A stretch of 64,000 nt of DNA from Streptomyces kanamyceticus (GTDB lineage: Bacteria; Actinomycetota; Actinomycetes; Streptomycetales; Streptomycetaceae): NCBI RefSeq assembly GCF_008704495.1, contig NZ_CP023699.1, forward strand, positions 9,920,001 through 9,984,000, read 5' to 3'. Numbering within the stretch: position 1 is the first letter of the stretch; every line of letters starts with the position of its first letter. The position numbers and the translations under genes were made by a program. Under the pieces are notes generated by a model. The model saw only the letters and a list, made by a program, of their open reading frames with translations. It had not been told where the DNA came from and made no database searches. Below, piece by piece: positions 1 through 8,990 of this stretch.

Positions 1-1
1 C

Positions 2-946
2 GACGGCAACATCCGGGGCACGGACGTCAACGCCGCGCTCGGACACGACCGGCCCGGCGAGCGGCGCGACGGGTCCATGAACATCCTCCTGCTCGGGTCG
101 GACTCCCGGGGCGGAACCCGCGGTCAGTACGGCCGCGGCGTCAGCGGCGCCCGCGCCGACACGGCGATGGTCCTGCACGTCGACAAGACCCACAAGAAGG
201 CTTCGGTCGTCAGTATCCCGCGCGACACGATGGTCGAGCGCCCCCGGTGCGCGAAGCCGCACGGCGGCACCGCGCCGGGCGCGCGGCAGACCATGTTCAA
301 CTCGTCGTACCAGGTGGGCGGCCCTGCCTGCACCGTGAAGACGGTCGAGAAGATGTCGGACGTCCGCATGGACCACTACCTCGAAGTCGACTTCAAGGGA
401 TTCGAGAAGCTCATCGACGAGCTCGGCGGCGTGGACATCACCACCCGCGAGGCCATCGACGACCCCAACAGCGGCCTCGACCTGACCGCGGGCAAGCACA
501 TGCTGAAGGGCAAGGAGGCGCTGGAGCTCGTCCGGACCCGGCACGGCGTCGGCGACGGCAGCGACCTCGGCCGCATCCAGCTCCAGCAGGCGTTCATCAA
601 GGCCCTGATCCACCGCGCCGACACCGTCGATCCGCTCGGCAGCCCGGCCAAGTCGTACGCACTCGCGGACACCGCCACCAAGGCCATCAGCGCCGACTCC
701 GAGCTGGCGTCGGCGGACAAACTCCTCGGCCTGGCGAAGGAGTTGAGGGGCATAAGCCCCGACCGCACCGACACCGTCACGATGCCGGTCACCTACGACG
801 CGCGGAACTCGGGACGCGTCCTGCCCCTGGACAAGGCATCGCACCGGGTCTGGACCGCGCTGCGCGAGGACAGGGCCATCCCGAAGTCGGCGACCGAGGC
901 GTCGGTGGGCGACGCGACGAAGTCGCCGGTTTCGGCGGGTTCCTGA
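2..946 (+). CDS. LCP (LytR-CpsA-Psr) family protein, 5' end outside window
   Basis: The reading frame is open from the first bases of the window, so the N-terminus with its membrane anchor is missing; 314 residues are visible. The segments NILLLGSDSRGG, ADTAMVLHV and VSIPRDTMV are the hallmark core of the LCP domain, which binds polyprenyl-phosphate-linked glycopolymers and transfers them to peptidoglycan outside the membrane. The LVRTRHGVGDGSDLGRIQ segment supplies the conserved arginines of the domain. An internal ATG at 77 lies inside the conserved core, so it is not the true start. Which polymer it attaches cannot be read from the sequence. Confidence 0.93.
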   Translation, partial: DGNIRGTDVNAALGHDRPGERRDGSMNILLLGSDSRGGTRGQYGRGVSGARADTAMVLHVDKTHKKASVVSIPRDTMVERPRCAKPHGGTAPGARQTMFNSSYQVGGPACTVKTVEKMSDVRMDHYLEVDFKGFEKLIDELGGVDITTREAIDDPNSGLDLTAGKHMLKGKEALELVRTRHGVGDGSDLGRIQLQQAFIKALIHRADTVDPLGSPAKSYALADTATKAISADSELASADKLLGLAKELRGISPDRTDTVTMPVTYDARNSGRVLPLDKASHRVWTALREDRAIPKSATEASVGDATKSPVSAGS

Positions 947-1143
947 CGCCGCGGCAGAGCGGTGCGACCACAAGCAGTCGACAGCGCGTACGTCAACAGG
1001 GCACACGGGGCACACAAAGCGCGAACAAGGCGTGTACGCGGAGCGCCTGACTGAGGAAGATGGGCAGTGAAGGCGTCGGCATGCCGTCCCGATCCCGGTG
1101 GTGGTGTGCCGACGCAGGCATGGGGACATGGGGAGAGCACAAC

Positions 1144-1515
1144 ATGACAGACGTCTCCGATGCGTCCGTGGACCGGCTGGCCGCACCCACGATCGACGAA
1201 GCGGTCGACAGCGCGGTGGTCCTGGACGACGGAATTCCGCAGCTGGTGATCCGTGTTGAGCCGTACGCGGGGATGAGCGGCGGAGATCAGGTCTATCTGC
1301 GCTGGGACACCGGAGTCCTGCGGACCTCGCGGGTCGAAACACACGTCGTCGACGCCACCGAAGTGGGGCACAGCACCCTCTTCACCATCCCGACCCCGAG
1401 GCCCGGCGCCGCCAGGGTCAGCTACGTCATCAGCCGCGCCACCGGGGAGTGGCGGGCCTCGGACCGGCTGGACATCACGGTGCGCGGCCGGGGGTCGTGG
1501 CACGGCCCCCGATGA
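1144..1515 (+). CDS. Small hypothetical protein, possible Ig-like fold
   Basis: This is a 123-residue protein with no recognised family. It has no signal peptide or membrane segment. The middle and C-terminal part alternates short hydrophobic and polar stretches (YLRWDTGVLRTSRVE, ARVSYVISRATGEWRAS), which would suit a beta-sandwich; that is inference. I chose the ATG at 1144 because GGGAGAG lies about seven bases upstream. The frame is open from 1060, but the extra 28 residues look like non-coding translation. The gene stands alone between the LCP gene and the convergent kinase gene. Confidence 0.6.
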   Translation: MTDVSDASVDRLAAPTIDEAVDSAVVLDDGIPQLVIRVEPYAGMSGGDQVYLRWDTGVLRTSRVETHVVDATEVGHSTLFTIPTPRPGAARVSYVISRATGEWRASDRLDITVRGRGSWHGPR

Positions 1516-1572
1516 GGGAGCCACGTCGGCACTGAGCAGGGCGAGTTGGCATGCGCCCTGCTCGGCGCACCC

Positions 1573-4398
1573 TCACCCGCGTACGTACGCGTTGATCGGT
1601 GAAAGCCCGGACAGGTCGACCTGCAGCCCGCGCAGCGCCGGTGAGTACAGGTAGGTGCGCTCCGGTACGTACACCGGTACGGCCGCCGCCTGCTCCATCA
1701 CCAGGCGGTTCACCTCCGCCCACAGCTTGCCTGCCGCTTCGAGGTTCGGCGCGGCGCCCGCCGCGTCGATCGCCTCGCTCACCTGCTTGCTCTTGAGCCT
1801 GCTGTAGTTGCTCGACGTCTCGAAGGGCTGGCGTCCGTCGAATTGGTCAGGAAGGTAGTTGGCGGCGGTGGGCAGCCCGCCGCCGACGGACATGCGGAAC
1901 ATGTCGTACTTGCCGGCGGCCGCGTCGGCCCAGAAGGAGGAGATCGAGACCTTCTTGACGGTCACCCTGAACCCGGCCTTCTCCAGGCCCGCGCGGACGG
2001 CCTCCGCGCGGTCCGTGTCGATCCTGGTGTCCGGGTGGGCGAGGGTGAGGCGATAGCCGAGTGCGTCCGCGTCCTCGAGGAGCGCGCGAGCGGTGGTCGG
2101 GTTGCCGTTCTTGCCCGCGTGGTAGACGTCGCCGGCGCTGCTTGATCCGCGCACCCCCGGCGGCATCAGGTGAGCGGTCACGCGCCCCTGCCCTCCGCTC
2201 GCCTTGAGGACCTGGTCGGCGGGCAGGGCGGTCGCGATGGCCCTGCGTACGTCGCGGTCCTTCACCCGGGCCGTGTTGATGAAGTACGACTGGGCGTTCC
2301 AGGCCGGGAACTTGACCGACTTCGCCGTGCCGGCGGGACCTCCCTGGACCCCGGCCGGATCATCGGTCCCGGTGAAGGTCATGAACGCCTGGCCCGCGGC
2401 CGCCGAGCCGATGCGGTGCCTGATCTCCTGGAGCTGCACTCCGGTCTGGATGCGGTAGCCGTCGGGGTAGGCGCCGCGCACGGGGTCGCTGCCCTTCTGC
2501 CAGTGCGGGTTGCGGGCGAGGGTGACGTTCTTGGTGTCGGAGGGGTTGCTGGTGATCTGGTACGGGCCGGTGGACGGCAGCGCCTCGGTGCGCCCGGCCG
2601 AGCCGGTGGCCCCCTTCGGGAGCGGCGCACCCGAAGGGCCCGCGAGGACGACGTTGAAATCCCGGTGGGCACTGGCGAGATGGAAGACGATCGTGCGGTC
2701 GTCCGGTGTCTCGATCGCGTTCTTCTTCGCGGACTCGGCGTCGGCGTCCTTGAGGCCGTACAGGAACCTGCGCAGGATCGGATCGCCCGCTGCCAGCTCC
2801 GGTTCGAGGGTGCGTTCGACGGCGTACCGGAAGTCCTGGGAGCGGACCGGCGTTCCGTTGTTGTACGTGAGGCCGCGCTTGAGCTTGAACGTCCAGTCCC
2901 GGCCGTTCGGCGTCCGTCCCGCGTCCTCGGCGAGATCGCCGACGACCTTCACCGGGCGGCCGTGCTGGGCCTTGATCGTGGTGAGCCCGCGGTACACGAG
3001 GCGTGCGAGCTGGTGGTCGGTGCTGCCGGGCCACATCATGCCGGGGTCGAGCGAGGTGAAGTCCTGCGGTTCGAGCACAGTGACCTGGCCGCCCTTGCGG
3101 GCACCCTTGAGGGCGGGTGCGGGGCCCTTGGAGTCGGCGGCGTCGCCGACGACGAGGCCCGCCGTCGCGGCCCGGGTCAGCTCATCGGTCTGGATCCCGC
3201 TGCCCTCGCTGGAACTTCCCTGCCCCTTCCCCTTGGCGCCGTCCCCGCCGTCCTTCGACGCGTCCCCGAACGGGTCGACGATCGTGAGGGTCGTCACCAG
3301 GGCCCCCGCGGCCACCGCGACGATCGCACCGATGCCCCAGACCTTGGCCCGCGACCTGCCGACCGGGCGGGAGGGGGTCACGAAGGGGCCGGGGGAGGGG
3401 ACGTGGGCGTACGGGGACGGGCCGGTGACCGTGGGGAGCGGCGGTGCTCCGGATGCCTCCGCGGTCGGCGGCGGGGACTGCGGCATCGGGGGAAGCGGCG
3501 GCGCGAGGGAGTAGGAGGTGGGGGCGCCGGACGAGGGCGGAGCCTGGGGGGTCGGGTTCCGTGCGCTCAGGTTCTCCAGGGCGTCACCGGCGCCCTGCGC
3601 GTCGGGGCGGTCGCCGGGCTGCTTGGCCAGCATCCGGCCGACCAGGTCGTCCCACGCGGGGGCCAGCTCCGGGCGGCGTACGGACGGCGGGTCCGGCGTC
3701 TCGTACACGTGGCCGTGCATGAGCGCGGCGGCGGAGTCCGCGTCGAACGGCGGTCTGCCGGTGAGGAGTTCGTGCACCATGCAGCCCAGCGAGTACACGT
3801 CGCAGCGCCCGTCGTCCGTGCCACGGGTGAAGCGCTCCGGCGCCATGTAGTGCAGGGTGCCCACGGGCGCGTCGGCCGTCCCCGTCAGATATCCGGCGGT
3901 GGAGGTGGCGTCGAGGAACTTGGCGATGCCGAAGTCGAGGACCTTGACCGTGCCCTCGTCCGTCACCATCACGTTCGCCGGTTTGATGTCCCGGTGCACG
4001 ATGCCCGCCCGGTGCGCGGTGGCCAGGGCCCGGCAGACCTGCGCGGAGATCGCGGCGACCCGCTCGGGCGCCAGGGGCCCCGCCTCCAGGACCAACTCCC
4101 CGACCGTACGCCCGGACAGCAGCGGCATCACCAGGTACGGGACGCCGTCCGCCGACCCGTGGTCGAAGACGGGCACGATGTACGAGCTGTCGAGCGCCGC
4201 CGCGGCCCGCGCCTCGCGCACGAACATGGCGAGGAAGCGTTCCGCCTCCGCCGTCGTCGTGCCGCGCGGCGTGCTCAGGACCTTGACGGCGACGCGCCGC
4301 TGCAGCCGCGAGTCCTCCGCGCGCCACACCTCGCCCATGCCGCCCGCGCCGATGCGCTCCACGAGCGTGTACCGGCCGTCCAGGACCGAACCCTGCAT
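1573..4398 (-). CDS. Ser/Thr protein kinase fused to an ABC-type solute-binding protein
   Basis: The protein has 941 residues and two unrelated modules. Residues 10-275 are a Hanks-type kinase: P-loop GAGGMGEVW at 17-25, lysine 39 in VAVKVL, HRDIKPAN with catalytic Asp137, DFG with Asp155, and an APE motif. A proline-rich linker is followed by one membrane segment (IGAIVAVAAGALVTTLTIV) near residue 360. The C-terminal half, from about residue 435, is a family 5 (oligopeptide/nickel type) solute-binding domain, beginning with a TVLEPQDFTSLDPG segment and including WTFKLKRGLTYNNGTPV. The likely topology is a cytosolic kinase and an external ligand-binding domain, so a direct ligand-to-phosphorylation receptor is inferred. 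No permease gene is adjacent. Confidence 0.93.
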   Translation of the reverse strand: MQGSVLDGRYTLVERIGAGGMGEVWRAEDSRLQRRVAVKVLSTPRGTTTAEAERFLAMFVREARAAAALDSSYIVPVFDHGSADGVPYLVMPLLSGRTVGELVLEAGPLAPERVAAISAQVCRALATAHRAGIVHRDIKPANVMVTDEGTVKVLDFGIAKFLDATSTAGYLTGTADAPVGTLHYMAPERFTRGTDDGRCDVYSLGCMVHELLTGRPPFDADSAAALMHGHVYETPDPPSVRRPELAPAWDDLVGRMLAKQPGDRPDAQGAGDALENLSARNPTPQAPPSSGAPTSYSLAPPLPPMPQSPPPTAEASGAPPLPTVTGPSPYAHVPSPGPFVTPSRPVGRSRAKVWGIGAIVAVAAGALVTTLTIVDPFGDASKDGGDGAKGKGQGSSSEGSGIQTDELTRAATAGLVVGDAADSKGPAPALKGARKGGQVTVLEPQDFTSLDPGMMWPGSTDHQLARLVYRGLTTIKAQHGRPVKVVGDLAEDAGRTPNGRDWTFKLKRGLTYNNGTPVRSQDFRYAVERTLEPELAAGDPILRRFLYGLKDADAESAKKNAIETPDDRTIVFHLASAHRDFNVVLAGPSGAPLPKGATGSAGRTEALPSTGPYQITSNPSDTKNVTLARNPHWQKGSDPVRGAYPDGYRIQTGVQLQEIRHRIGSAAAGQAFMTFTGTDDPAGVQGGPAGTAKSVKFPAWNAQSYFINTARVKDRDVRRAIATALPADQVLKASGGQGRVTAHLMPPGVRGSSSAGDVYHAGKNGNPTTARALLEDADALGYRLTLAHPDTRIDTDRAEAVRAGLEKAGFRVTVKKVSISSFWADAAAGKYDMFRMSVGGGLPTAANYLPDQFDGRQPFETSSNYSRLKSKQVSEAIDAAGAAPNLEAAGKLWAEVNRLVMEQAAAVPVYVPERTYLYSPALRGLQVDLSGLSPINAYVRG

Positions 4399-4544
4399 CC
4401 CTGCCTCCCCCGTCGACAGGGCATCCTCGCCCGTCGTTGATCCTCAATCTACTGCCGGGGGAGGGGTGTTGTTGGCGCAGGGGTCGCAGGGGTCGCAGTG
4501 GCGGGTGCGGCGGTACGAGACGCGTCAGTCCTCGTCAGTCCTCG

Positions 4545-5380
4545 TCAGCCCTTGTCGAGCTCGCCCGGCGAGGGTGCCAGTGCCCAGTCGAGGGCGAAGT
4601 CGGCGACGTCCTCCCAGCCCGGTTCGCCGCACGTGTAGTGACTGCGGCCCTCGAAGAGCTTGAAGGCCGTGATCGCCTCGGAGCGTTCCGCGTTCTTCTT
4701 GTAGTTCTCGCGCTGCACCGGGGGCGGGAGCATGTGGTCGTTGCCACCGGCGATGAACAACAGGGGGGCGCGGTGGTCGTTGGCGAAGTCGTAGGTCGTC
4801 ACGGCGTTCGGCGTGAAGTTGGCCAGAGAGGCCTGGAACAGCATGCGGCCCGACACCGGAATCGCGTAGCGATCGAAGACCCTCCTCGATTCCTCGACGC
4901 TCAGATTGTTCGTGAACGCGTAATGGAACTCCTTCTCCGTGATCGGCACGGCCCGGTGTCGATTGGCGGGGTTGCGCAGTACGGGGAGCGTCGCCTTGAT
5001 CTCGCTGAGGGGAAGCGCCTTGAGGCCCTTCACGGCGGCGCCATCGACGGACACCCCCGCTGTTCCGTATCCGGTGTCGAGCAGCAGCTGCACGAAGACC
5101 CCGCCGAAGGAGTGGCCGATGATGATCGGCTTCGCGTCGAGTGCGCCGATGACCTCGCCGAGGTGGTCGAAGATCTCGCGTACGCCCAGGTCGACCAAGG
5201 GCGAGGGATCGTCGCGGATCGCCCGGACACCGGCCTCGCCGGGCGGGATGCCCGGATACCCGGGGTGAGGACACGCAGGCCGCGCTGTTCGTAGCGGGTG
5301 ACCCAGTGCTCCCACGACAGCGGTGTCATCCAGAGGCCGTGAAGGAGGACGACCGTGTCCGCGGATGTTTCTCGATCCAT
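4545..5380 (-). pseudogene. Alpha/beta hydrolase interrupted by a one-base frameshift
   Basis: The N-terminal part starts at 5380 with MDRETSADTVVLLHGLW, including the oxyanion motif LLHG. It continues to about 5264, then loses the frame. The remainder, with nucleophile elbow IIGHSFGG, acid region FIAGGNDHMLP and catalytic His in GRSHY, reads in the next frame down to 4545. Adding one base in the C/G run at 5259-5264 restores a single 278-residue alpha/beta hydrolase, a normal family length. The substrate is unknown. I infer either a sequencing deletion or a fresh mutation, because both halves remain well conserved. Confidence 0.75.
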
Positions 5381-5535
5381 CGATCTCACCCGATTCTCTC
5401 GTGGCGGAGCGCGTGGCTGCCCCTTTGCCGCCGGAGGGATGCTATGCGGGCGCTGAACAAGGGGGAACGAGCGGTGCGTTCGATCGACCGGCATCGGCGC
5501 AGGCGGTCCTGGGAGGGCGTGGTAGTAGTAGGGGA

Positions 5536-5931
5536 ATGGAGAGCGATGAGGCACGGGCCGCGATCGACATGTTCCTGTCCGCGTTCAACGCTCCGGACGA
5601 CGTCAGCGTCGTCGACCGGCTCTCGCGCGCGCTGAGCCCCGAGATCACCTTCTGGGGGCCGTGGGGCCGGTCCGAGGGCGTGGAGGCGGTGGGCGCCTTC
5701 GTCCTGGACCTGCGCCGCCACTCGGGCGGCGAAGGCACGATGGAGCGCTGCTCGGACGTCGACGCGCCGGGGGAGTGGGCGCGCTACCAGTGGCGCTACG
5801 CGGCGGCCGACGACCGGTCCGCGCTGTCGGGCACCGACGTGGTGCACATCCAGCAGGGACGCATCGCGCAGATGATCGTCTTCGCCGGGGACATTCCGGC
5901 GCGGCCGGCCGACCCGGCGCGCTCGGTCTGA
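5536..5931 (+). CDS. SnoaL-like (NTF2-fold) protein
   Basis: The product has 131 residues. The layout of an N-terminal helix ([13 protein letters not shown]), a mid-section with [20 protein letters not shown], and strands containing [10 protein letters not shown] and [14 protein letters not shown] fits the SnoaL-like or ketosteroid-isomerase-like NTF2 fold. Members are small enzymes or ligand-binding proteins, and no substrate can be named. The ATG at 5536 was preferred over the open frame from 5323 because the upstream translation is low-complexity and overlaps the divergent hydrolase start. The ribosome binding site is weak. Confidence 0.72.
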   Translation: MESDEARAAIDMFLSAFNAPDDVSVVDRLSRALSPEITFWGPWGRSEGVEAVGAFVLDLRRHSGGEGTMERCSDVDAPGEWARYQWRYAAADDRSALSGTDVVHIQQGRIAQMIVFAGDIPARPADPARSV

Positions 5932-6032
5932 CGCGGTCTGGCCTGAGGCGGTCGGGCCTGACGCGGTCGGCCTCGACAGGCCGGGGCGGAAACCGTTTGT
6001 GGATCACTTCGGTGGGCTGGAACCATCCCGGG

Positions 6033-6737
6033 ATGACATCGCGAACAGTCGGAATACCCGAGGTCGACGGCACCGAAGAGGTGGCCGTCGTGATCGACGT
6101 GATGAGGGCGTTCACCACCGCCGCCTGGGCGTTCCACCGCGGGGCGGAGAAGATCGTTCTCGCCGCCGACGCGGACGAGGCACTGGCGGTCAAGGCACGT
6201 CACGCGGGCTGGCTCGCGCTCAAGGACGGGCCGCCTGCCGACGGGTTCGACCTGGTCAACTCTCCCGGCCTGATCCGTGCGGCGGACCTGACCGGCCGTA
6301 CCGTGATCCAGAAGACCACCGCGGGAACGGTGGGTGCCCTGGCGGTCGTCGAAGCGGAACTGGCGCTGTGCGCGAGCTTCGTCGTGGCGGGCGCCACGGC
6401 CCGGGCCCTGGCGGAGGCGGGCGCCGACGCGGTGACGTTCGTGGCCACCGGTGAGGACGGCCGCGCCGCCGAGGACCTGGCCTGCGCCGACTACCTGGAC
6501 CGGCTGCTGGCCGGGGACGCTCCCGATCCCGGCCCTTGGCTGCGTCGTGCCCGCACCTCCCCGGCCGCGGACGACCTGCGTGGCGGGCGGCGCGGCGGCG
6601 CGCACCCCGATGATGCGGAGTTGTGCGTGGAGGTGGACCGGTTCGACTTCGCGATGAAGGTCGGACTCGAGGACGGGCTGGCGGTGCTGCGGCCGCACCG
6701 GACTCGGCCCGTGCCGCGTCGGGGAGGCGGAAGCTGA
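6033..6737 (+). CDS. 2-phosphosulfolactate phosphatase (ComB) family protein
   Basis: The 234-residue protein matches the ComB family by [18 protein letters not shown] near the N-terminus (family signature D-V-x-R-A), [17 protein letters not shown] and C-terminal [13 protein letters not shown]. In methanogens ComB removes phosphate from 2-phosphosulfolactate in coenzyme M synthesis. Streptomyces lack that pathway, so the actual substrate here is uncertain. The start is also uncertain: GTG at 6012 is in frame, but ATG 6033 fits the family length. It precedes the clavam-region aminotransferase by about 180 bases and is probably not part of the cluster. Confidence 0.8.
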   Translation: MTSRTVGIPEVDGTEEVAVVIDVMRAFTTAAWAFHRGAEKIVLAADADEALAVKARHAGWLALKDGPPADGFDLVNSPGLIRAADLTGRTVIQKTTAGTVGALAVVEAELALCASFVVAGATARALAEAGADAVTFVATGEDGRAAEDLACADYLDRLLAGDAPDPGPWLRRARTSPAADDLRGGRRGGAHPDDAELCVEVDRFDFAMKVGLEDGLAVLRPHRTRPVPRRGGGS

Positions 6738-6913
6738 CGCACGACGCCGCTCCCTTGCAGGCCGCTTGACGTTCCGCTCGTGTGACCGTGCCAGCCGGAC
6801 ACAACCCCCCGCTGCAAGACTCCCCGCGATCCGGCAGCCGTTCGTCGTGGCTGCGGTCCTCCCTCGTACCTCTCCCGATGTCTCCCGAGGGACTTCGCAA
6901 AGGAGCTTGCCCC

Positions 6914-8287
6914 ATGCCCACCTTCTCGACGGCACCGATTCCCGGCCAGGACCGGACGGCACAGTGGGTCCTGGCCGACCGCGACCGGCTCATCCACCCC
7001 AATCTCCCCGGCGGCCGCACCGACCGCACCGTCATGGTCGAGGGCCGTGGCTGCTACGTACGCGACAGTCTGGGCAAGCAGTATCTGGACGCCGCCGCGG
7101 TGCTCGGCATGATGCAGGTGGGGCACGGGCGGGAGGAGATCGTGGCGGCCGCCGCCGCTCAGCTGGCCACTCTGGAGTGCTTCCACCTCTGGGAGTCCAT
7201 GAGCAACGACAAGGCGATCGAACTGGCCGTACGGCTGACCGATCTCGCGCCCGCCGGTCTCGACCGGGCGTTCTTCACCAGCGGGGGAGCGGAGGGCAAC
7301 GAGATCGCCCTGCGCATGGCGCGGTTCTTCCACTACCGCAGGCAGCAGCCCGAGCGGACGTGGATCCTCTCGCGCAAAACGGCCTACCACGGCATCGCCT
7401 ACGGAGCAGGAAGCGTCTCGGGCCTTCCCGTGTACCACGAGGGCTTCGGTCCCCAACTCCCGCACGTACACCACCTCACCGCCCCCGATCCCTACCAGAA
7501 CGCCGCGTACGAGGGCGAGGACGTCACCGAGTTCTGCCTGCGCGAACTGCGCGAGACCATCGAGCGGATCGGCCCCGACCGGATCGCGGCGATGATCGGC
7601 GAGCCGGTCATGAGCGTCGGCGGCGCGGTCGTCCCGCCGCCGGACTACTGGCCCCGGGTCGCCGAACTGCTGCGCTCCCACGGCATCCTGCTGATCTTCG
7701 ACGAGGTGGTCACGGGCTACGGCAGGACCGGGCACTGGTTCGCCGCCGAACACTTCGGAGTCCGTCCCGACCTGCTCGTCACCGCGAAGGGCCTCACGTC
7801 CGGCTACGTCCCGCACGGCGCGGTGCTCGTCACCGAGGAGGTCGCGGCCGCGGTCACCGGAGCGACCGGCTTCCCGATCGGATTCACGTACACCGGCCAC
7901 CCCACCGCCTGCGCGGTCGCGCTCGCCAACCTGGACATCATCGAGCGGGAGAAGCTGCTCGACAACGCGACGGCGACCGGCGGCCACCTGGCCGACAGGC
8001 TGGCCACGCTCACCGACCTGCCCGTCGTGGGCGACGTGCGCCAGATCGGCCTGATGCTCGGCGTCGAACTCGTCGCGGACAAGGAAACACGCGCCCAACT
8101 CCCCACCGGGACGGCCCCGGTGGCACAGGCGCTGCGCGAGGACGCGGGCATCATCCTGCGCGGCAACCCGCGCTCCCTGCTGATCAACCCGCCGTTGGTG
8201 ATGGACCGCGCGACGGCGGACGAACTGGCCGACGGGCTGCACGCCGTGCTCGCCCGCGTCGAGCCCGACGGCCGGGTCCGGCCCTGA
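6914..8287 (+). CDS. Class III PLP-dependent aminotransferase (cvm6-like by context)
   Basis: The protein has 457 residues with fold-type I class III features: FFTSGGAEGNEIALRMARFF early, the PLP-phosphate region, LLIFDEVVTGYGRTGHWFA (the Asp that contacts the pyridine nitrogen), and the Schiff-base lysine in LLVTAKGLTSGY. The ATG at 6914 has an AAAGGAG site upstream. It is the first gene of a plus-strand run with a nitroreductase (34-base gap) and an aldo/keto reductase. In S. clavuligerus, cvm6 of the clavam cluster encodes a class III aminotransferase proposed to act on clavaminate-type intermediates. The neighbouring ceaS-bls-pah-cas operon makes the same role plausible here, but this is inference. 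Confidence 0.88.
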   Translation: MPTFSTAPIPGQDRTAQWVLADRDRLIHPNLPGGRTDRTVMVEGRGCYVRDSLGKQYLDAAAVLGMMQVGHGREEIVAAAAAQLATLECFHLWESMSNDKAIELAVRLTDLAPAGLDRAFFTSGGAEGNEIALRMARFFHYRRQQPERTWILSRKTAYHGIAYGAGSVSGLPVYHEGFGPQLPHVHHLTAPDPYQNAAYEGEDVTEFCLRELRETIERIGPDRIAAMIGEPVMSVGGAVVPPPDYWPRVAELLRSHGILLIFDEVVTGYGRTGHWFAAEHFGVRPDLLVTAKGLTSGYVPHGAVLVTEEVAAAVTGATGFPIGFTYTGHPTACAVALANLDIIEREKLLDNATATGGHLADRLATLTDLPVVGDVRQIGLMLGVELVADKETRAQLPTGTAPVAQALREDAGIILRGNPRSLLINPPLVMDRATADELADGLHAVLARVEPDGRVRP

Positions 8288-8321
8288 AACACCTGAAACG
8301 CCTACAGCGAAGGAGTACCTC

Positions 8322-8966
8322 ATGCCGCTCCTGGACCTGAATCCGGACGAACTCCTCACGACCACACGCTCCGTGCGCAAGCGGCTCGACCTGACCAGGA
8401 CCGTGCCGCTCGAACTCGTCAAGGACTGCGTCCGCGTCGCCTTGCAGGCCCCGTCGGGCAGCAACCGGCAGACCTGGCACTGGATGGTCGTGACGGACGC
8501 GGAGCAGCGGGCCGAGATAGGCCGCCTCTACCGGCGCGCGGTGCAGACGTATCTGAATTCGGAGGGAACGTGCGCGTCGCTGTTCCCCGAGGACCCCGAA
8601 CGCCACGCCGTGCAGCGGCGCGTGGGCGACAGCGTGGCCCATCTGGGCGACCACATGGGTGAGGTGCCCGTACTCGTCATCCCCTGTCTCGACGCGAACG
8701 AGGCTCCCGAGTACAACGAAGCGGGCAAGTGGGGGTCGATCATCCAGGCCGCCTGGAGCTACATGCTCGCCGCCCGCGCACGCGGGCTCGGCACCGCCTG
8801 GACCACCTTGCACCTGATGTACGAGAAGGAGATCGCGGAACTCCTCGGCCTCCCCGACGGGATCGTCCAGGCGGCGCTGATCCCGACGGCGTACTCCCTG
8901 GGCACCGATTTCCGGCCTGCGGCGCGCCAGCCGCTCGAACAGGTGCTGCACATCGATACGTGGTGA
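8322..8966 (+). CDS. Nitroreductase family flavoprotein
   Basis: A 214-residue protein with the nitroreductase FMN-binding pattern: TTTRSVRKRLD at the N-terminus (Arg contacts to FMN phosphate), ALQAPSGSNRQTWHWMVV, and the later helix IIQAAWSYMLAARARGLGTAW that forms the dimer and flavin site. Members transfer hydride from NAD(P)H through FMN to nitro groups, quinones, enones or other electron acceptors. A GAAGGAG site precedes the ATG. It sits between the aminotransferase and aldo/keto reductase genes in the same direction, so co-transcription is likely. A role in clavam tailoring would be new and is only suggested by position. Confidence 0.87.
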   Translation: MPLLDLNPDELLTTTRSVRKRLDLTRTVPLELVKDCVRVALQAPSGSNRQTWHWMVVTDAEQRAEIGRLYRRAVQTYLNSEGTCASLFPEDPERHAVQRRVGDSVAHLGDHMGEVPVLVIPCLDANEAPEYNEAGKWGSIIQAAWSYMLAARARGLGTAWTTLHLMYEKEIAELLGLPDGIVQAALIPTAYSLGTDFRPAARQPLEQVLHIDTW

Positions 8967-8990
8967 ATCGATACGTGGTGAGGAGCGGGC

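Noticed and set aside
2170..4440. A 756-codon plus-strand frame opposite the kinase gene
   Set aside because: It is a GC-rich antisense shadow: the opposite strand has all kinase and solute-binding motifs.
6033..6737. ComB-like phosphatase as part of the clavam cluster
   Set aside because: No phosphosulfo-type step is known in clavam synthesis, and a 176-base gap separates it from the aminotransferase.
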